This document shows positions 45,756 to 56,561 of a stretch of DNA of 64,000 bases, piece by piece. The translations under genes were made by a program, and so were the position numbers. The notes beneath the pieces are model-generated. The model did not search any database and was not told the DNA's origin. It saw only the letters and a list, made by a program, of their open reading frames with translations. How positions within the stretch are numbered: position 1 is the stretch's first letter; each line of letters starts with the position of its first letter. Source of the stretch: Ceratopteris richardii (lineage: Eukaryota > Streptophyta > Polypodiopsida > Polypodiales > Pteridaceae); the NCBI GenBank assembly GCA_020310875.1, contig CM035414.1:196037909-196101908 (forward strand), read 5' to 3'.

Positions 45756-46400
45756 TGTTGGCATGGATGTCAAATGTGATCTCAAGAGATATTCTAAATG
45801 AAGATTTTATGATAGAAAAAGACAAAATAATGTGTATTTTAGACACTTTTAATTATCCCAATTTTTAAAAAAATGAGGAATACTCTTCCCTATTATCTTA
45901 GCAACCTAACATATTTTCGTAAAGTTTTTACAGCTCTCTAGAGTATGTATTATCCTAGAAAGTGAAAAAATCAATTTTTAAGTGTGTACACGGACACTTA
46001 GAATGGTACAAAAGACAATGAAAGCCCATTTGTAGAAAGAATTTGGTTCATTTTATTGATAAAAGAAGTTAGAGAGATCTTCCAAAGTAAATCTCATCAT
46101 ATTGCTTTCTTGTTGATTTTGAAGTGATTTTGGTGAGTAATTTCATGGATTTATCTCAAATAAATGTTTTCTAATGTGTGTATGAGACTCTCATTGATCT
46201 ATTCTCAATCTCTGTACTTAAGATTAGAAGTTAGAATTTTTTTTCTCATGACTAGTGAAGTTGAAAAAATCGTGCTTCTCTCATCAAGGGTTACAGACAT
46301 AAAAGCTGAAGTTAATGTTAGAGATATATTTCGAATAATAATTGAAATACTTTAGGCACTTTAATAACTAGAAAAGCGTTTTTCTATCTTAAGATATGAT
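45756..46400 (+). repeat. Probable 3' LTR of an unclassified element (partner at 6030-6690)
   Basis: It begins TGTTGGCATGG at 45756 directly after the purine tract GTAAGAGAGGAAGAA. It shares many ordered blocks with 6030-6690. The 3' end is not defined; homology fades near 46400. Confidence 0.6.
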
Positions 46401-46612
46401 CAAAAGAAGTTTAGCATAAGAAAGGTAAGTTGTTTAGTTCCATTGCTTAGATTGCGTTGATTAATAGATATGTAGGTCCTTGCTTGATATTTTTTTTTGT
46501 GAATCATTGATAAAAAAAGGGGATTGGGTTGTTATATACTTCGTAGAATTGACAATTTAATGTTTATGGATGTTATTATTTTTTGCTATAATGATTTGAG
46601 AAAACAACTCTG
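46401..46612. other. Gene-free spacer
   Basis: AT-rich, nothing recognised; it may include the end of the preceding LTR. Confidence 0.5.
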
Positions 46613-46622
46613 AAAAAGAACA

Positions 46623-46951
46623 AAGAATGTGGATAGGCCAACTACCCCTAGGGTGAAAGGCGTTCCCCTATTGGTTGGTTATGATATAAATGTTGGCCTT
46701 CAAACACCATATGTTGTAGCCTCTTAAGCGAGGTGGATTTCATTTTCTACCTCAAGTCTACCTACATCAGTTTCTATGTTAAGTCTTGGGGTTTTCTCTT
46801 TCCAAGCTCTATCCTAATAGACCTCATCTAACCCCTAATTTGTGGGATATGGGGACCCATGGGTACTAAGCCTACCATCACTTGTTCTTTCAAATTAGTT
46901 CAAGCTAGTCTAGGGATATTATGCCTCATACCAAACTTCCTTTATATATAA
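46623..46951 (+). mobile_element. LINE 3' tail (copy L4), divergent and 5'-truncated
   Basis: About 330 bp ending with a LINE-like tail: TTTGTGGGATATGGGGACCC, ATGGGTACTAAG, TTCAAGCTAGTCTAGGG, CCAAACTTCCTTTATATA, then A-rich sequence. It is clearly related to, but distinct from, the tail of L1b, L2 and L3 (GTGGGATTTGGGG, CCGAACTTCCTTTTATTT). AAAAAGAACA at 46613-46622 and 46952-46961 is a possible target duplication, though A-rich. Confidence 0.75.
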
Positions 46952-46961
46952 AAAAAGAACA

Positions 46962-48274
46962 CTTGGTGCATTAGGGATGAATTGAGGAGACCATTCTCAA
47001 TGAAGATATCATCAAATCATTAAAACATTTACATGTAAGTCAAACTTTGGAAAAATCATTGATGGCAGGTTATTTTTCTTCCATAGATGCATTATCAAAA
47101 TAATAGTGATTTTTCCATTACCTATTATTGACAAGTTTTCATAGGGATTAATTCTATAACTAACCATAATTGTCTAAACATGAAGATGTGGGTGAACTAG
47201 AGATGCGATTGGGGTAGTGTTAACTGTGTTTTAGAAAAGAGGAGATGTGTTGTGATGTACCCATTTAAATATAGTAATGTGATGCAAACAATGATTTGCA
47301 TATAAATTTCATCCAACTAGTGCAGTTCTAATGTTTAACACTAGTGTTGTAATTTGACACTCTAGTGTCCTAAAAAAGAGACATTATTTGATGAACTTTC
47401 TAAATTAATAGAAGCAACTATTTTTAAATGTAAATATAGGAAATGTTAGCACAATGGTTGACTATTTATAAAAAAATATATTTTTACTTAAAGGATAGAT
47501 AAAATTAAGGTCTTTTAATTAATTTTATGATGGTATTCTTAGTATTGGCACAAAAGGAATAGTGATCTCAATTAGTATTCATTTGTTATCAAAGCTACAA
47601 AACTGACATTCGAATTGGTGTAAGTACAATAAAATATTTTATTTTACACATTTAAACACTTTGGTTTTCATAATTAGAAATTTATAACAAATCTTATTAG
47701 GTTTATGGAAAAAAAAAAATCTTATATGTGTCATGACAGTGTTCTCATGTATGAATTATTTTGCAAAGTGGTTGTATGAATATTACTCGTTTATAATGTC
47801 AAAAATTATTTATGTTATAAAAGCTAAATATATTTATTTGAAAAGCTTGGGAATCAAATTTGTATGTCATATCTTCACGTTAAAAAGTACTACTATTTTT
47901 CTATGCTAAGAGAAGGCCATTTGATGAGCAAATATTATGTATGCTATATAATTAAAGTTAATGTGCTAGTTTATTTTTTAAAAAGCAAGTTATAATGTTT
48001 ATATAATTTTTCTATTGATATTATATACCTATATCATTGAGAGAAGCTAATGTTATGGATGAAATTTTATTCTAGGTAGAGGGGAACATTACTTATCGAT
48101 GAAATATTTATATGGTTAGTGGTATGTGAGATAGGTACTTGAATTATTGGTTCAAATACATGTACAATAATAGTACAATATGTCATGGAATTTTTTTTGG
48201 GTGTGTGTAGAAGTGTGAGAGACACATGAGAAAGGAGCACAAATGGAGCAAGACACACAGAAAAGATGGATTGT
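46962..48274. other. AT-rich gene-free stretch
   Basis: 1.3 kb of very AT-rich DNA with A and T runs. No domain, repeat or element boundary recognised. Confidence 0.65.
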
Positions 48275-48477
48275 TGGAATAGCTCTCTATTGACGATGAT
48301 GAGAATTGAAGTAAGAGATAAACAATATCCCTAAGTACAAAGTACCACCACATATGAGTGAATCATGTATGTGGTAGCATGTGTGAGTGAACCTCTAGCC
48401 AAAAATAGAGTAAAAAGTGTCTATGTACAGGGAAAAGGTTTACATCAAGGCTTCTCAAGGAACACATAAGTGTAACA
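48275..48477 (-). repeat. Copia G 3' LTR (about 203 bp)
   Basis: The element strand starts TGTTACACTTATGTG at 48477, just after the purine tract GCTCTAGGGGGTT. The outer end is placed at 48275 (TG on the plus strand, so CA on the element strand). No second LTR is available to confirm this. Confidence 0.65.
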
Positions 48478-48499
48478 AACCCCCTAGAGCAAATGATGT

Positions 48500-49330
48500 G
48501 AACACATACACGGAGTGACAAATCATGCCCGACTAGGCAATAAGCCTAAAGTTTTCTGAAGAGATTCAAACATTTCCTATGGAAGAGCTTCATTGAATAT
48601 GTCTACCACATTAACTTGTGTAGGCACATCTACCAAATAAATATCCTTTCAATGAAGGCACCCTCTCACATAGTGAAAATGCACCTCAAAATGTTTGTTC
48701 CATGCATGAAACACTGGGCTTTGTGCATCAGCGAATGCACTCTGACTATGAGTGAAAATATGCATAGAAGCATCAATCACCAGGCAAATATCCATCAATA
48801 GGCATCTCAACCATATAAAATCCATTGTAGTTGTGAAAATTTCCCTCTACTTAGCTTTACAACTTGATGTTGCCATTGTAGGTTGCTTCTTACTTAGCCA
48901 AGATATGCATGAGTCTCCAAGAAAGCAATTACCACTAGTGGACATGCGATTATCATAACAACCAGCCCAATCACTATGTGTAAAAGCATCCAAGCATGGC
49001 TGAATATCTCTACCATAAAAGATGCCTAAACTGAAAGTTCCTCTGATATATTTAAACACATGTTTCACTGCTTTCCAATGCTTAGCGATAGGGCTATGCA
49101 TGAATCGACTCAATTGGGAAACTACATACGATATATCCAACCTTGTGTTGCATGCATATATGAGTCATCCCACAACTTGATAATAAAGAGAAGTGTCAAA
49201 TGCATCACCGGAATCCTCAATTGAGAACCCAAATCCTATCTCCACTACTGTAGAAACTGACTTGCAATCCTTAAAATCAAAAGCTTGAAGTAGTTTTTCA
49301 ACATACTTTGCTTGATGCTAACAATTGCCC
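48500..49330 (-). pseudogene. Copia G RNase H
   Basis: MDISYVVSQLSRFMHSPIAK and HWKAVKHVFKYIRGTFSLGI, then HSDWAGCYDNRMSTSGNCF (active-site strand) and SWLSKKQPTMATSSCKAK (49140-48847). After a stop come SQSAFADAQSPVFHAWNKHF, EVHFHYVRG, VDVPTQVNVVDIFNEALP and the C-terminus near 48530. The domain is complete apart from a few stops. Confidence 0.87.
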
Positions 49331-49933
49331 CTCAATGGATACAAACTGGATGCCAAGATAGTAGCGCAAAAGACCAAGTGGCATCAAAAGTATGTTGCAA
49401 ATCCAGCATAAGAATGCCAAGTTTTGGATCACATGAACCAGTCAAGAGTATGTCATAAAAATAAAGAATGAGCAATGTGACATCAGCCCCATCTTCGCAT
49501 ACATAGAGTGAGCTTTCAATTAGACTACATGTAAAGCCAAGAGCAATCAAGTGCTTATGGATTTCTTCATACCATGCATGTGGAGCTTTCTTGAGATCAT
49601 ACAAGGTTTTATGAAAGCAAAAAATCATATGCTCTTGACCTTTCATGGTAAATCCTCCAGTTTTCTTTACATACACCTCTTCTTGCAGATCACCATTCAA
49701 GAAAGCTATTTTTTTTGTCCAACTGATGTAGTTTCCAACCTTGCTAGTACAACCACGGTACAAATGGTAATCATGCATGAAGTAGGTGCAAACATTCCCT
49801 CATAATCAATGCTATATTGTTGCACGTATCCTTTGGTAGCCAATCTAGCTTTGTAGTGATCAATGCTACCATGTATCTTTCTCCTAATCTTGTAAACCCA
49901 CTTTGTACCATGGTACTTTTTTCCTTTTGGCAA
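49331..49933 (-). pseudogene. Copia G reverse transcriptase
   Basis: The frame 49933-49706 reads YHGTKWVYKIRRKIHGSIDH and YKARLATKGYVQQYSIDYEG. The frame 49778-49332 reads KKIAFLNGDLQEEVYVKKTG, LYDLKKAPHAWYEEI and LILYFYDILLTGS. The catalytic YVDD is changed to YFYD, losing one Asp. The two frames overlap through a frameshift near 49720. It polymerised element cDNA when functional. Confidence 0.88.
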
Positions 49934-51320
49934 TTTACATAACTCTCAAGTACCATTTTTATGTATGGAATCCATATCCAATGTGGATCGTCACATGCAA
50001 CTTCAAAAGTAAGTGGCTCTTCATTACATGCTGCTGCAATAAGAGAATAATCCATAAAATTACTTGATGCATGGTGAGAGCTTGATCTTGCTCTACCAAG
50101 TAAAGGTGCTCTCAATTTGTTGCCTTGGAAAGTTTATATCAGCCACTTTCGCATACTTTCTACACCCTTCATAGACATGCTCATTATGTAATACATTTTC
50201 AACATGTATATCATGTGTCAACTAAATTTTATGCTCATTTTCAGCCATATTTTGTCGCAAATGTTTAGCCATATGTGGCTAGAAATTTCGAGTAGTTTCA
50301 ACCATTTTTAGCTAAAAACTTTCAGCCACGTTTGGATAGAAATTCTCTACATTTTTAGACCTATTTTGCTAGAATTCTTCAGCCTTTTGAGCCTCAATTG
50401 GTTGTTCTACATGGCCATAGTCAAGTGCACCACTTTGAAACAAAGTCGTGAGTGTATCAAACACATCTTGTGAGCTAACCATTGGCTCAAGTAGAGGGAA
50501 AAGTAAATTTTCAAGAAATACCACATCTCGAATCACAATAATTGTGTTCCTCTATGGATGGTAGGAATGATATTCCTTACTTTCAGCACTATAACCAAAA
50601 CATATACATTTATTTTCCTTGTCATCAAGTTTCTGACATTATTGTGAAGGCACAAGAGCATATGCCAAACAACCAAACATGCACATGTAACTAACCATAG
50701 CTTTATGTCCATTCAAAGCCTCATAAGGAGTGATGAGGCTGAATGTTTTTGTGAGGTGGTGATTCAACACATAGTTTGCACACATGACTGCTTCCATCCA
50801 AAACTTGTCAGGAAGGTGCTTTCCCTTAACCATACATCATGCCATTTTAAGGAACGTTCTATTTTTATGCTTGGCAACACCATTTTGTGGAGGTCTATAT
50901 GGCACCATACCTTGGTGTGAAGTTCCTCTTTCATGAAGAAAATCTTTAAACTCACGTGACATGTATTCACCACCATGATCTATGTGTAGAGTCAAAAGCT
51001 TGTTTGAAGAAAAATTTTCACCATAGCTAAAAATGACTTGAAGTAAGAAAATACCTCATTCTTTGCTTTCATATGTTACACCCATGTATGGTGAGTGGCA
51101 TCATAAGCAAAAGTAACAAAACATACATGCTTCCCAAAAGATGGAGTCTTGATGGGACCACATACATCACTATGAACAAGTTGAAATTTTCTTGTAGTGT
51201 GTGTATGACTATCTTTTGGAAAAGAAGCATGACGTATTTTTCCAAGAATGCAACCTTCACTTGCATGGTTTTCAATGGACTCAAGTGTATGCAAACCAAT
51301 AATCATGTACACCATTTGTG
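49934..51320 (-). pseudogene. Copia G integrase and linker
   Basis: Minus strand from 51315: EGCILGKIRHASFPKDSHTH, KFQLVHSDVCGPIKTPSFGK (first Asp), YDATHHTWV, then YHVNTC/DHGGEYMSREF-like text near 50970 in a shifted frame. HTKVWCHIDLHKMVLPSIKI follows, then KGKHLPDKFWMEAVMCANYV, LNHHLTKTFSLITPYEALNG and CMFGCLAYALVPSQ (50833-50639). A degenerate stretch with repeated AGCCAYRTTTNG-like words (50230-50390) and a linker follow. Confidence 0.83.
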
Positions 51321-51758
51321 ACTAAAGCAAACTATTGAAGTTCAAGTGACTAAAAGGAGCATGCCAAGACTCCATTTCAGCCATGGAAGAAGAATGAGCA
51401 ACCAAGGCATTTGAGGCAGCCCGATACAAAACAGTGCAATGTACCAGACATCAAGATAATATCATCATTGTTGACATCATGAACCATACACTTATCATCA
51501 ACAAAGTGTACATGTTCAAACTTTGGAAATAAAAGGAGCTAAAATTAAGTTCTTCTTTATATTGGGTACATACAATGCATTTTTTAGGAGAATCACATCT
51601 CCATTTGGAACTGTAAGGTCAATCTCTCCTAGTCCAATGATAGGATAAGAGGAATTTTTTGTGCACGCCACATGTCCTCCTTTGGGTGCATCTTTCAAAG
51701 ATGCAAAAAACCTTTTGCATGAAGTTATGTACTTTGAAGCACCATTACCAAAGAACAA
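51321..51758 (-). pseudogene. Copia G protease and GAG-pre-integrase
   Basis: The frame 51758-51516 reads FFGNGASKYITSCKRFFASL, where the usual W.(L/I)DSGAS reads FFGNGAS and the catalytic Asp is lost. NSSYPIIGLGEIDLTVPNGD and LKNALYVPNIKKNLI are the standard later strands. 51321-51500 carries degraded pre-integrase text (HASSMAEMESWHAPFSHLNF). Confidence 0.85.
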
Positions 51759-52430
51759 ATCTCAATCATCCTCACTCACAACCATATATTTAAAATGAAA
51801 TGATGCATCATAATGACATGTAACAAAACAAGCCCAAAAATCTTGAGCCATTTTGGCTTTGTCATTCTTTGCATTTGAAGAATTTTCAGCAATAGACATG
51901 CCGACCTCCTTCTTCTTTTCATTCCACTTAGCAAGCTTTCTACACACATCATTAGTATGACCAGCCTTTTGGCAATATTTGATTCTCTTCTTCTTTTGTA
52001 AATCCACATCATTAGGGGAATGATTGGAAGAGGAAGGTTGAGTATTTGGTTTCTATGAACCCAAAGCTAAAAACTTCCTTTTCTCTTCTCATGAGATAGC
52101 AAGTGCTTGTATTCCCTCAATCAAACCACCTATTCACTCTATATTCTTGCAAAAGAAGAGACACAAACTCATCAAGTGCATACATATTGGGACTCCCTTT
52201 TGCAACCAAATGGAGTGTAGTGGCAAAGCTTTGAAAAGATTATGGTAATCCTTTGAACAATGTAGAGATGAATGATGCATCCAAAATAATCTCATATATG
52301 TTTGCCAATCACTCTTTCAAGTTGTTGATGCATGTCGCATACACATCCACAAGCTCCTTTTTAGCCATACATACATCATCAAGTTGCTTCCTCAAGTATG
52401 CAATAGTATGCAACACATGCTTCATTATCT
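51759..52430 (-). pseudogene. Copia G gag, N-terminus missing
   Basis: From 52430: TIAYLRKQLDDVCMAKKELV, DVYATCINNLKE, IYEIILDASFISTLFKGLPQ-like text (one stop), TTLHLVAKGSPNMYALDEFV. A zinc knuckle remnant at 52007-51930 reads KYCQKAGHTNDVC; the first Cys of CCHC is missing, leaving C-H-C. It begins exactly where the Copia F LTR ends, so about the first 60-100 residues are absent. Confidence 0.82.
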
Positions 52431-52656
52431 TGGAGTCTTAGGTCTACGAAGGCATGCAAACAACACAAGAAAGAAGAAGCAGCTTGGAGCACAACATTCA
52501 ATACTCAATGTATTACCAAGAGAATGTACAAAGATTAGTTATGTCTTAGGGTATAGGCATATATACAAGCCAGGGTAAAAAGCCTCCTAAAGAGGGAAAA
52601 AAGTGCCCCGGTAGTCCTAGTGTGTTCACACACATCACTACCTAAAAATACCAACA
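52431..52656 (-). repeat. Copia F 3' LTR (226 bp)
   Basis: It aligns over its length with the Copia E LTR at 25438-25665, including AAAGAGGGAAAAAAGTGCCCC and GTCCTAGTGTG. Element-strand start TGTTGGTATT at 52656; end CTCCA at 52431. Confidence 0.88.
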
Positions 52657-52659
52657 AAT

Positions 52660-53577
52660 TCCACCCTGGGAGTGATTGAACGAGGAGTTGTTACTCATGT
52701 ATAAGAAGTGCAAAGCTATGTGGAATAATTCCACCAAAGGAAGTAAGCCCAAAGCTTTGCGGGAATCTTCAAATGTATCCCTAGGCAAAGCCTTTGTGAA
52801 AAGGTTTACAATGTTCTCCTTTGTGGGCACAAATGCCAAACTGATCTCTTTAGTAGAGAACCTCTCCGTAACATAATTATAGTGCACCTCAATGTGCTTA
52901 TTGTAAGCATGGAACATTGGTTCCTTGCAACTGCCAATGAACTCTCACTATCATTGAAGATGGTGGTGGCAGAAGACTAACCAACACCCAAAACATCCAT
53001 AAGGCATCAAAGCCACACACACTCAACAGTAGCTCTAACAACTGCCCTATACTCAACCTCATAATTGGAAGTGGCCACAGTAGGCTGCTTCTTGCTCAAC
53101 CAAGTATACATGAGCTACGAAGCATGAAGCAAAAGCCACTAGTGTACACATGAGTGTCATAACAACAATCCCCATTAGAATCAGAAAAAGGATGTAAATC
53201 TGGCGTTAGTGATCCCCCCTTGGGATAAAACAATCCAAGTATCTGGGTACCACTTGCGTTGTGAGAGATGCATTTAACCGCTTGCTGACACCTAGGCAAT
53301 GTATAAATCTGCTAATCTGAGAGACAACAAACTGAATATCTACCTAAGTAATGCCATGTATGCCTGGAAAAATCTTTGATGAAATTCAGGAAGTAAAGAT
53401 AGTTCCCAAAAGAAGGTGTCTACATAGGACCACAGACATCACTATGAACAAGCTGCAAGTTTTGAGTAGCTTGAATTGACTCATCTTTTGGGAAGGCGGA
53501 ACATGTTGATGTCTTATGCCCAATGAGAAGATGTAGAAGATGCCTATATTTTTCACAAACCCCTTGGAATTGATCAA
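52660..53577 (-). pseudogene. Copia F pol: integrase start fused to RNase H by deletion
   Basis: From 53577: FPKDESIQATQNLQLVHSDV, CGPMQTPSFG-like text, FLNFIKDFSRYAW, then at about 53345 directly GRYSVCCLSD / DIQFVVSQISRF of the RT end. CQQAVKCISHNASGTQILGL and PDLHPFSDSNGDCCYDTHVY (RNase H) follow, SWLSKKQPTVATSNYEVEYR near 53090-53050, HAYNKHIEVHYNYVTERF, and LAFVPTKENIVNLFTKALPR ending at 52642. Integrase core to RT palm, some 700 residues in related elements, is gone. Confidence 0.85.
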
Positions 53578-53689
53578 GTTGTGTTACTCTAAGTCCACAA
53601 TTATATATCAAAGTGATCGAAGAAGATGGAGAGAAATGGGAACCGAGGACATATCTCATGGAGATCTAACTTCAATGGTTACTCCTTGC
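53578..53689. other. Short spacer before simple sequence
   Basis: No clear feature. The minus strand may carry a few more codons of the Copia F pre-integrase (LRVTQLDQFQGV). Confidence 0.4.
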
Positions 53690-54467
53690 GATTTTCACTC
53701 TCTCGTTACTCACACTTGCTTGTTCCACTTATTCTCTTGTTCTTTCTCTCTTTTGCTTGCTCTTCCTCACTTCCTCTTACACTTACTTCCTTTCACTCAC
53801 ACACATACTTTTCCCACTCTTTTGTCCTCCTCCTCTCTCTCCTACTCACTTACACTCACTCACTCTTGCTTTCTCCCCTTGTCCCCTCTTGCAGCCCCAT
53901 ACACACTCCTCAATATCTCCCCTCTATGCACACTTTATCACTCCCTCTCTCCCTTTCTTTCTCTTTTTCTTTCTCCTTCTTCTTACACAGACACGCACAC
54001 ACACGTCCACATATACACTCATGCAAACACTCTCTTACTCCCTCACATACACACACCTACACTCTCTTTTCTACTCTTTCACACTCTCTTTCCCACTTCC
54101 TTACACCCTTTTTCCCTTTGCTTTCCCTCTCTCACATAGGTGCTCCCACCCTTTCACGAGCTCTCTTTCACTCACACAAACACACACACTCCTTCTTCCC
54201 TACTCTCACACACCCACACTTGTATCCCCTCACACACTTTCACATGCACCTATTTTATCTCTCTCTTACTCTCATGCCCACACTTACACACACATACACT
54301 CCCCCACACCCTCACACACACATACCGAAACATGCCCACACACCCTCGTACTCATGCACTCTCTCATACCTATCAACACATAGAGCAATCCCCATAGTTT
54401 CCCCGAAGACAAGCACACAAACAAAAATAAAGACACATGTGCACTTCCACTGAGAGAAACACTCACA
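53690..54467. repeat. CT/CA-rich simple-sequence region
   Basis: About 780 bp almost without G on the plus strand: CTCTCTTTC in the first part and CACACA-rich in the second. Three overlapping plus-strand frames stay open up to 275 codons because stop codons need G or A after T, not because of coding. The text is Leu/Ser/Pro/His/Thr only. Confidence 0.92.
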
Positions 54468-54487
54468 CCCCCCCCCCCCCCCCCCCC
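54468..54487. repeat. Poly-C run of 20
   Basis: Twenty Cs close the simple-sequence region. The length may be unreliable, as homopolymer runs are error-prone in sequencing. Confidence 0.95.
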
Positions 54488-54736
54488 AACACCTTTTTCT
54501 CCTTCTTGACAAACTAATCACATGCCACAATGGTGAAAAATTTAAAACGATGACTAGACATAAAGGTTCAGCTATACCACTTCCAATGAGCATCTAGTTA
54601 GTATTATAAAGTGATCACTGTGTTCCTATGACTCGTATGAGTTTACTTTAATTGAATTTGCAAGGGAAGGTACAATCACAAGGGCCATCTACTCAGGCCA
54701 TCAATGAGAGCCTATAGATGTGTGAGAGGGAGTTAT
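54488..54736. other. Gene-free spacer
   Basis: No feature recognised between the C run and the Copia M LTR. Confidence 0.6.
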
Positions 54737-55120
54737 TGTTGAGATATCAAGCTCAACATGTGATGATCCAGGATGATGCATATCACTTTTTCATTTCTCT
54801 GACATGTATAGTGGTCACGCCAGTATATGTCAGGGATACTTCATTTTGAGTTGTATTAGGTTTATCTATCAAGAGCGATGGCACATTTGTTTTCTTTCTA
54901 GCTCACTCTTTCGTGGACATTAGGATTTTCCTTATGTACTATTCTTTATAGATTGCACTTGTTGTATGGTTGTTTTAGGTCATTCTTGTACATTCCTCTT
55001 ATGTAGTAGTAGAAGAAGAAGATCATTCTTCCTTGCCTCAATCTGTGCGTGTGTGCTTCTCTTTCATTATGAGAGAGAGTGTGTGTGTGAGCTCTCTTTC
55101 TTATCTCCTTCCTCGTGACA
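54737..55120 (+). repeat. Copia M 5' LTR (about 384 bp)
   Basis: It begins TGTTGAGATATC and ends CGTGACA just before the primer site. CTTTATAGATTGCAC may be its TATA region. No second LTR in the window, so the start is chosen by the TGTTG form only. Confidence 0.65.
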
Positions 55121-55133
55121 TGGTATGAGAGCC
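55121..55133 (+). promoter_or_regulatory. Copia M primer-binding site (initiator-Met tRNA type)
   Basis: TGGTATGAGAGCC differs by one base from the usual TGGTATCAGAGCC and abuts the LTR end CA. Confidence 0.88.
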
Positions 55134-55458
55134 ACTATGGTTGTAGAGAGCTCCTGGAGAAGGCCACGGTGAAGAGTACACAAGAAGGTGTGGAGAAAGC
55201 ATGATTCACAAATGACCTCAGTTTCGAGCCTACAAGGTGGGGCCCATAGAAAAGTCAGGTCAACTCATAAAACCGTAACTTGCATCCTGTTCGGCAACAC
55301 TCATACACTTCACATCCAAAATTTCAAGTGATTCTGTATATTGTTGACACATGAAAAATGTGTTTTCTGAGATCGAACTATTACGTCAAAGTGCGACAGT
55401 ATTCAAGCAGAAGTGCTGCTTGTTGTGGTTTTTTTCAATGTTGTGAATTGTTACAAAG

Positions 55459-56345
55459 ATGGCAAATGCGAATGGAATGAGTCAGCATATGAGCAATAAG
55501 CTCGACAAGAACAACTTCCATGCTTGGAGATTCAGAATGAAAAAAATTCCTGATAGAAAAAGGCTACTAGAAGTACATCGAAGGAGAGAACAAAATTACT
55601 CTATAGTTACGAGAGAGGAATCCGATTGTAGAACAATTAAGAGCATATGAGGAATGGAATCAAGGAGCACGAAATGTAATGTATTGGCTATATAGCATGA
55701 TTGGGAACATATAGGATACCAAGTCTCTCAAAGAGGCTTAGAACAGTTTGGTCACATTGTATGAGACAATACAAAGGCATGGAAATTGTAACTCAAGAAC
55801 AAGCTGCATACACTAGAGAAAAAAGGGCATGTCGATAAGTGACTACACATTAAAAATAAAAAGCATATGTGCGTCACTTGCATCTATTGGCATGAATGTA
55901 GATGATGATGATGATAAGGTGGAAGTGTGACTTTGTGGTTTAGGAGCTGCATATAAGCAGTTCAAAACTTCTATAGAATCTTAGTGAGGACTCAAACTCC
56001 AAAGGAAGACCTAGTTCTGAATAGGTATTCTACTTTGGCAGAGGAAGAGGCAGAGGTAGAGGCTTTGGAAGTGGAAGAGGACACAATAACCAAGACCAAG
56101 GTCAATAACAGAATCATGCAAGAGGTAGAGGACAATTTCGAGGTAGGGGGAGCAAAAGAGGCTGCAAAAATTTCCAAAGAAATCATTTAGGTAATGACAA
56201 TAAAGGATGCTTGAATTGTGGTAAACCTGGATATTTTGAACGTTGTGGTTGCACATTCAAGTCAAGCCTAGAATCGAACAAAAATTGTGAGCCAAAGGCA
56301 ATGGAAGATTTGATCCTTCAAATATTCCTTCCATTATGTTTTGAA
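55459..56345 (+). pseudogene. Copia M gag (UBN2 and zinc knuckle)
   Basis: ATG at 55459: MANANGMSQHMSNKLDKNNF, HAWRFRM (usual gag start K-L-x-x-x-N-F/Y-x-x-W). After shifts, MSISDYTLKIKSICASLASI and GLGAAYKQFKTSIES-like text (55830-55985), then an acidic rather than Gly/Arg-rich reading because of a frameshift (55984-56190; the alternative frame is GRGRGRG-like). The zinc knuckle near 56212-56255 reads CLNCGKPGYFERCGC, with His replaced by Tyr. The frame continues into XDH at 56346. Confidence 0.82.
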
Positions 56346-56561
56346 GGCTTTTTTACAGCAAAAGATATCTTTGGTGGCAATGATATTGGTGTGATTATAG
56401 CTGATGAGGAGCTTTTTGCTATGAACGTAGTCACCTATGTTGGATAGGCTATTGGGATTGTTGGGGAAGAGACATTGGAGAATGCTAAGGCTACCGCAAA
56501 AAGGGTGAAAATTGATTTTGAAGAACTTCCTGCAATTTTAAGCATTGAGGATGCATTGGAG
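56346..56561 (+). pseudogene. XDH: Xanthine dehydrogenase fragment (molybdopterin-domain start)
   Basis: 72 codons with one stop (TAG at 56445-56447, where Gln is expected). GGNDIGVIIADEELFA, NVVTYVG, AIGIV, TLENAKATAKRVKI and EELPAILSIEDALE are the a/b-hammerhead start of the molybdenum-binding half of xanthine dehydrogenase/aldehyde oxidase, which oxidises hypoxanthine and xanthine to urate in purine breakdown. EELPAILSIEDA favours XDH over aldehyde oxidase. The iron-sulfur, FAD and catalytic Mo regions are absent (about 5 percent of a 1350-residue protein). It is in frame with the gag upstream and the PPR text downstream. Confidence 0.85.

Larger units (their letters stand above)
48275..52430 (-). 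mobile_element. Ty1/Copia element G, 5' end lost
   Basis: On the minus strand: gag (from 52430, start missing), zinc knuckle, protease, integrase, RT, RNase H, purine tract (about 48478-48492), 3' LTR (48477-48275). All pol domains are present but broken. It lacks a 5' LTR, because its gag is cut at the Copia F LTR. The lineage is close to D/E and F. Confidence 0.87.
52431..53577 (-). mobile_element. Ty1/Copia element F, internally deleted
   Basis: On the minus strand: pre-integrase/integrase start (53577-53350), a direct jump into RT/RNase H (53335-52660), purine tract (CCCAGGGTGGAATT, 52657-52670), 3' LTR (52656-52431). There is no gag, no protease and no main RT. The 5' end is lost at the simple-sequence region. 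The LTR matches Copia E. Confidence 0.85.
54737..56345 (+). mobile_element. Ty1/Copia element M: 5' LTR, primer site and gag
   Basis: LTR (54737-55120), primer site (55121-55133), leader, gag (55459-56280) on the plus strand. Instead of protease and pol, the zinc-knuckle frame continues into xanthine dehydrogenase and then PPR sequence. No 3' LTR is seen downstream. It is either an element that captured host transcripts or an element joined to host-gene debris by rearrangement. Confidence 0.75.

Noticed and set aside
53540..54453. Three overlapping long plus-strand open frames (199-275 codons)
   Set aside because: The DNA is CT/CA-rich and nearly lacks the bases needed for stops; the text is only Leu, Ser, Pro, His and Thr. 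Not coding.
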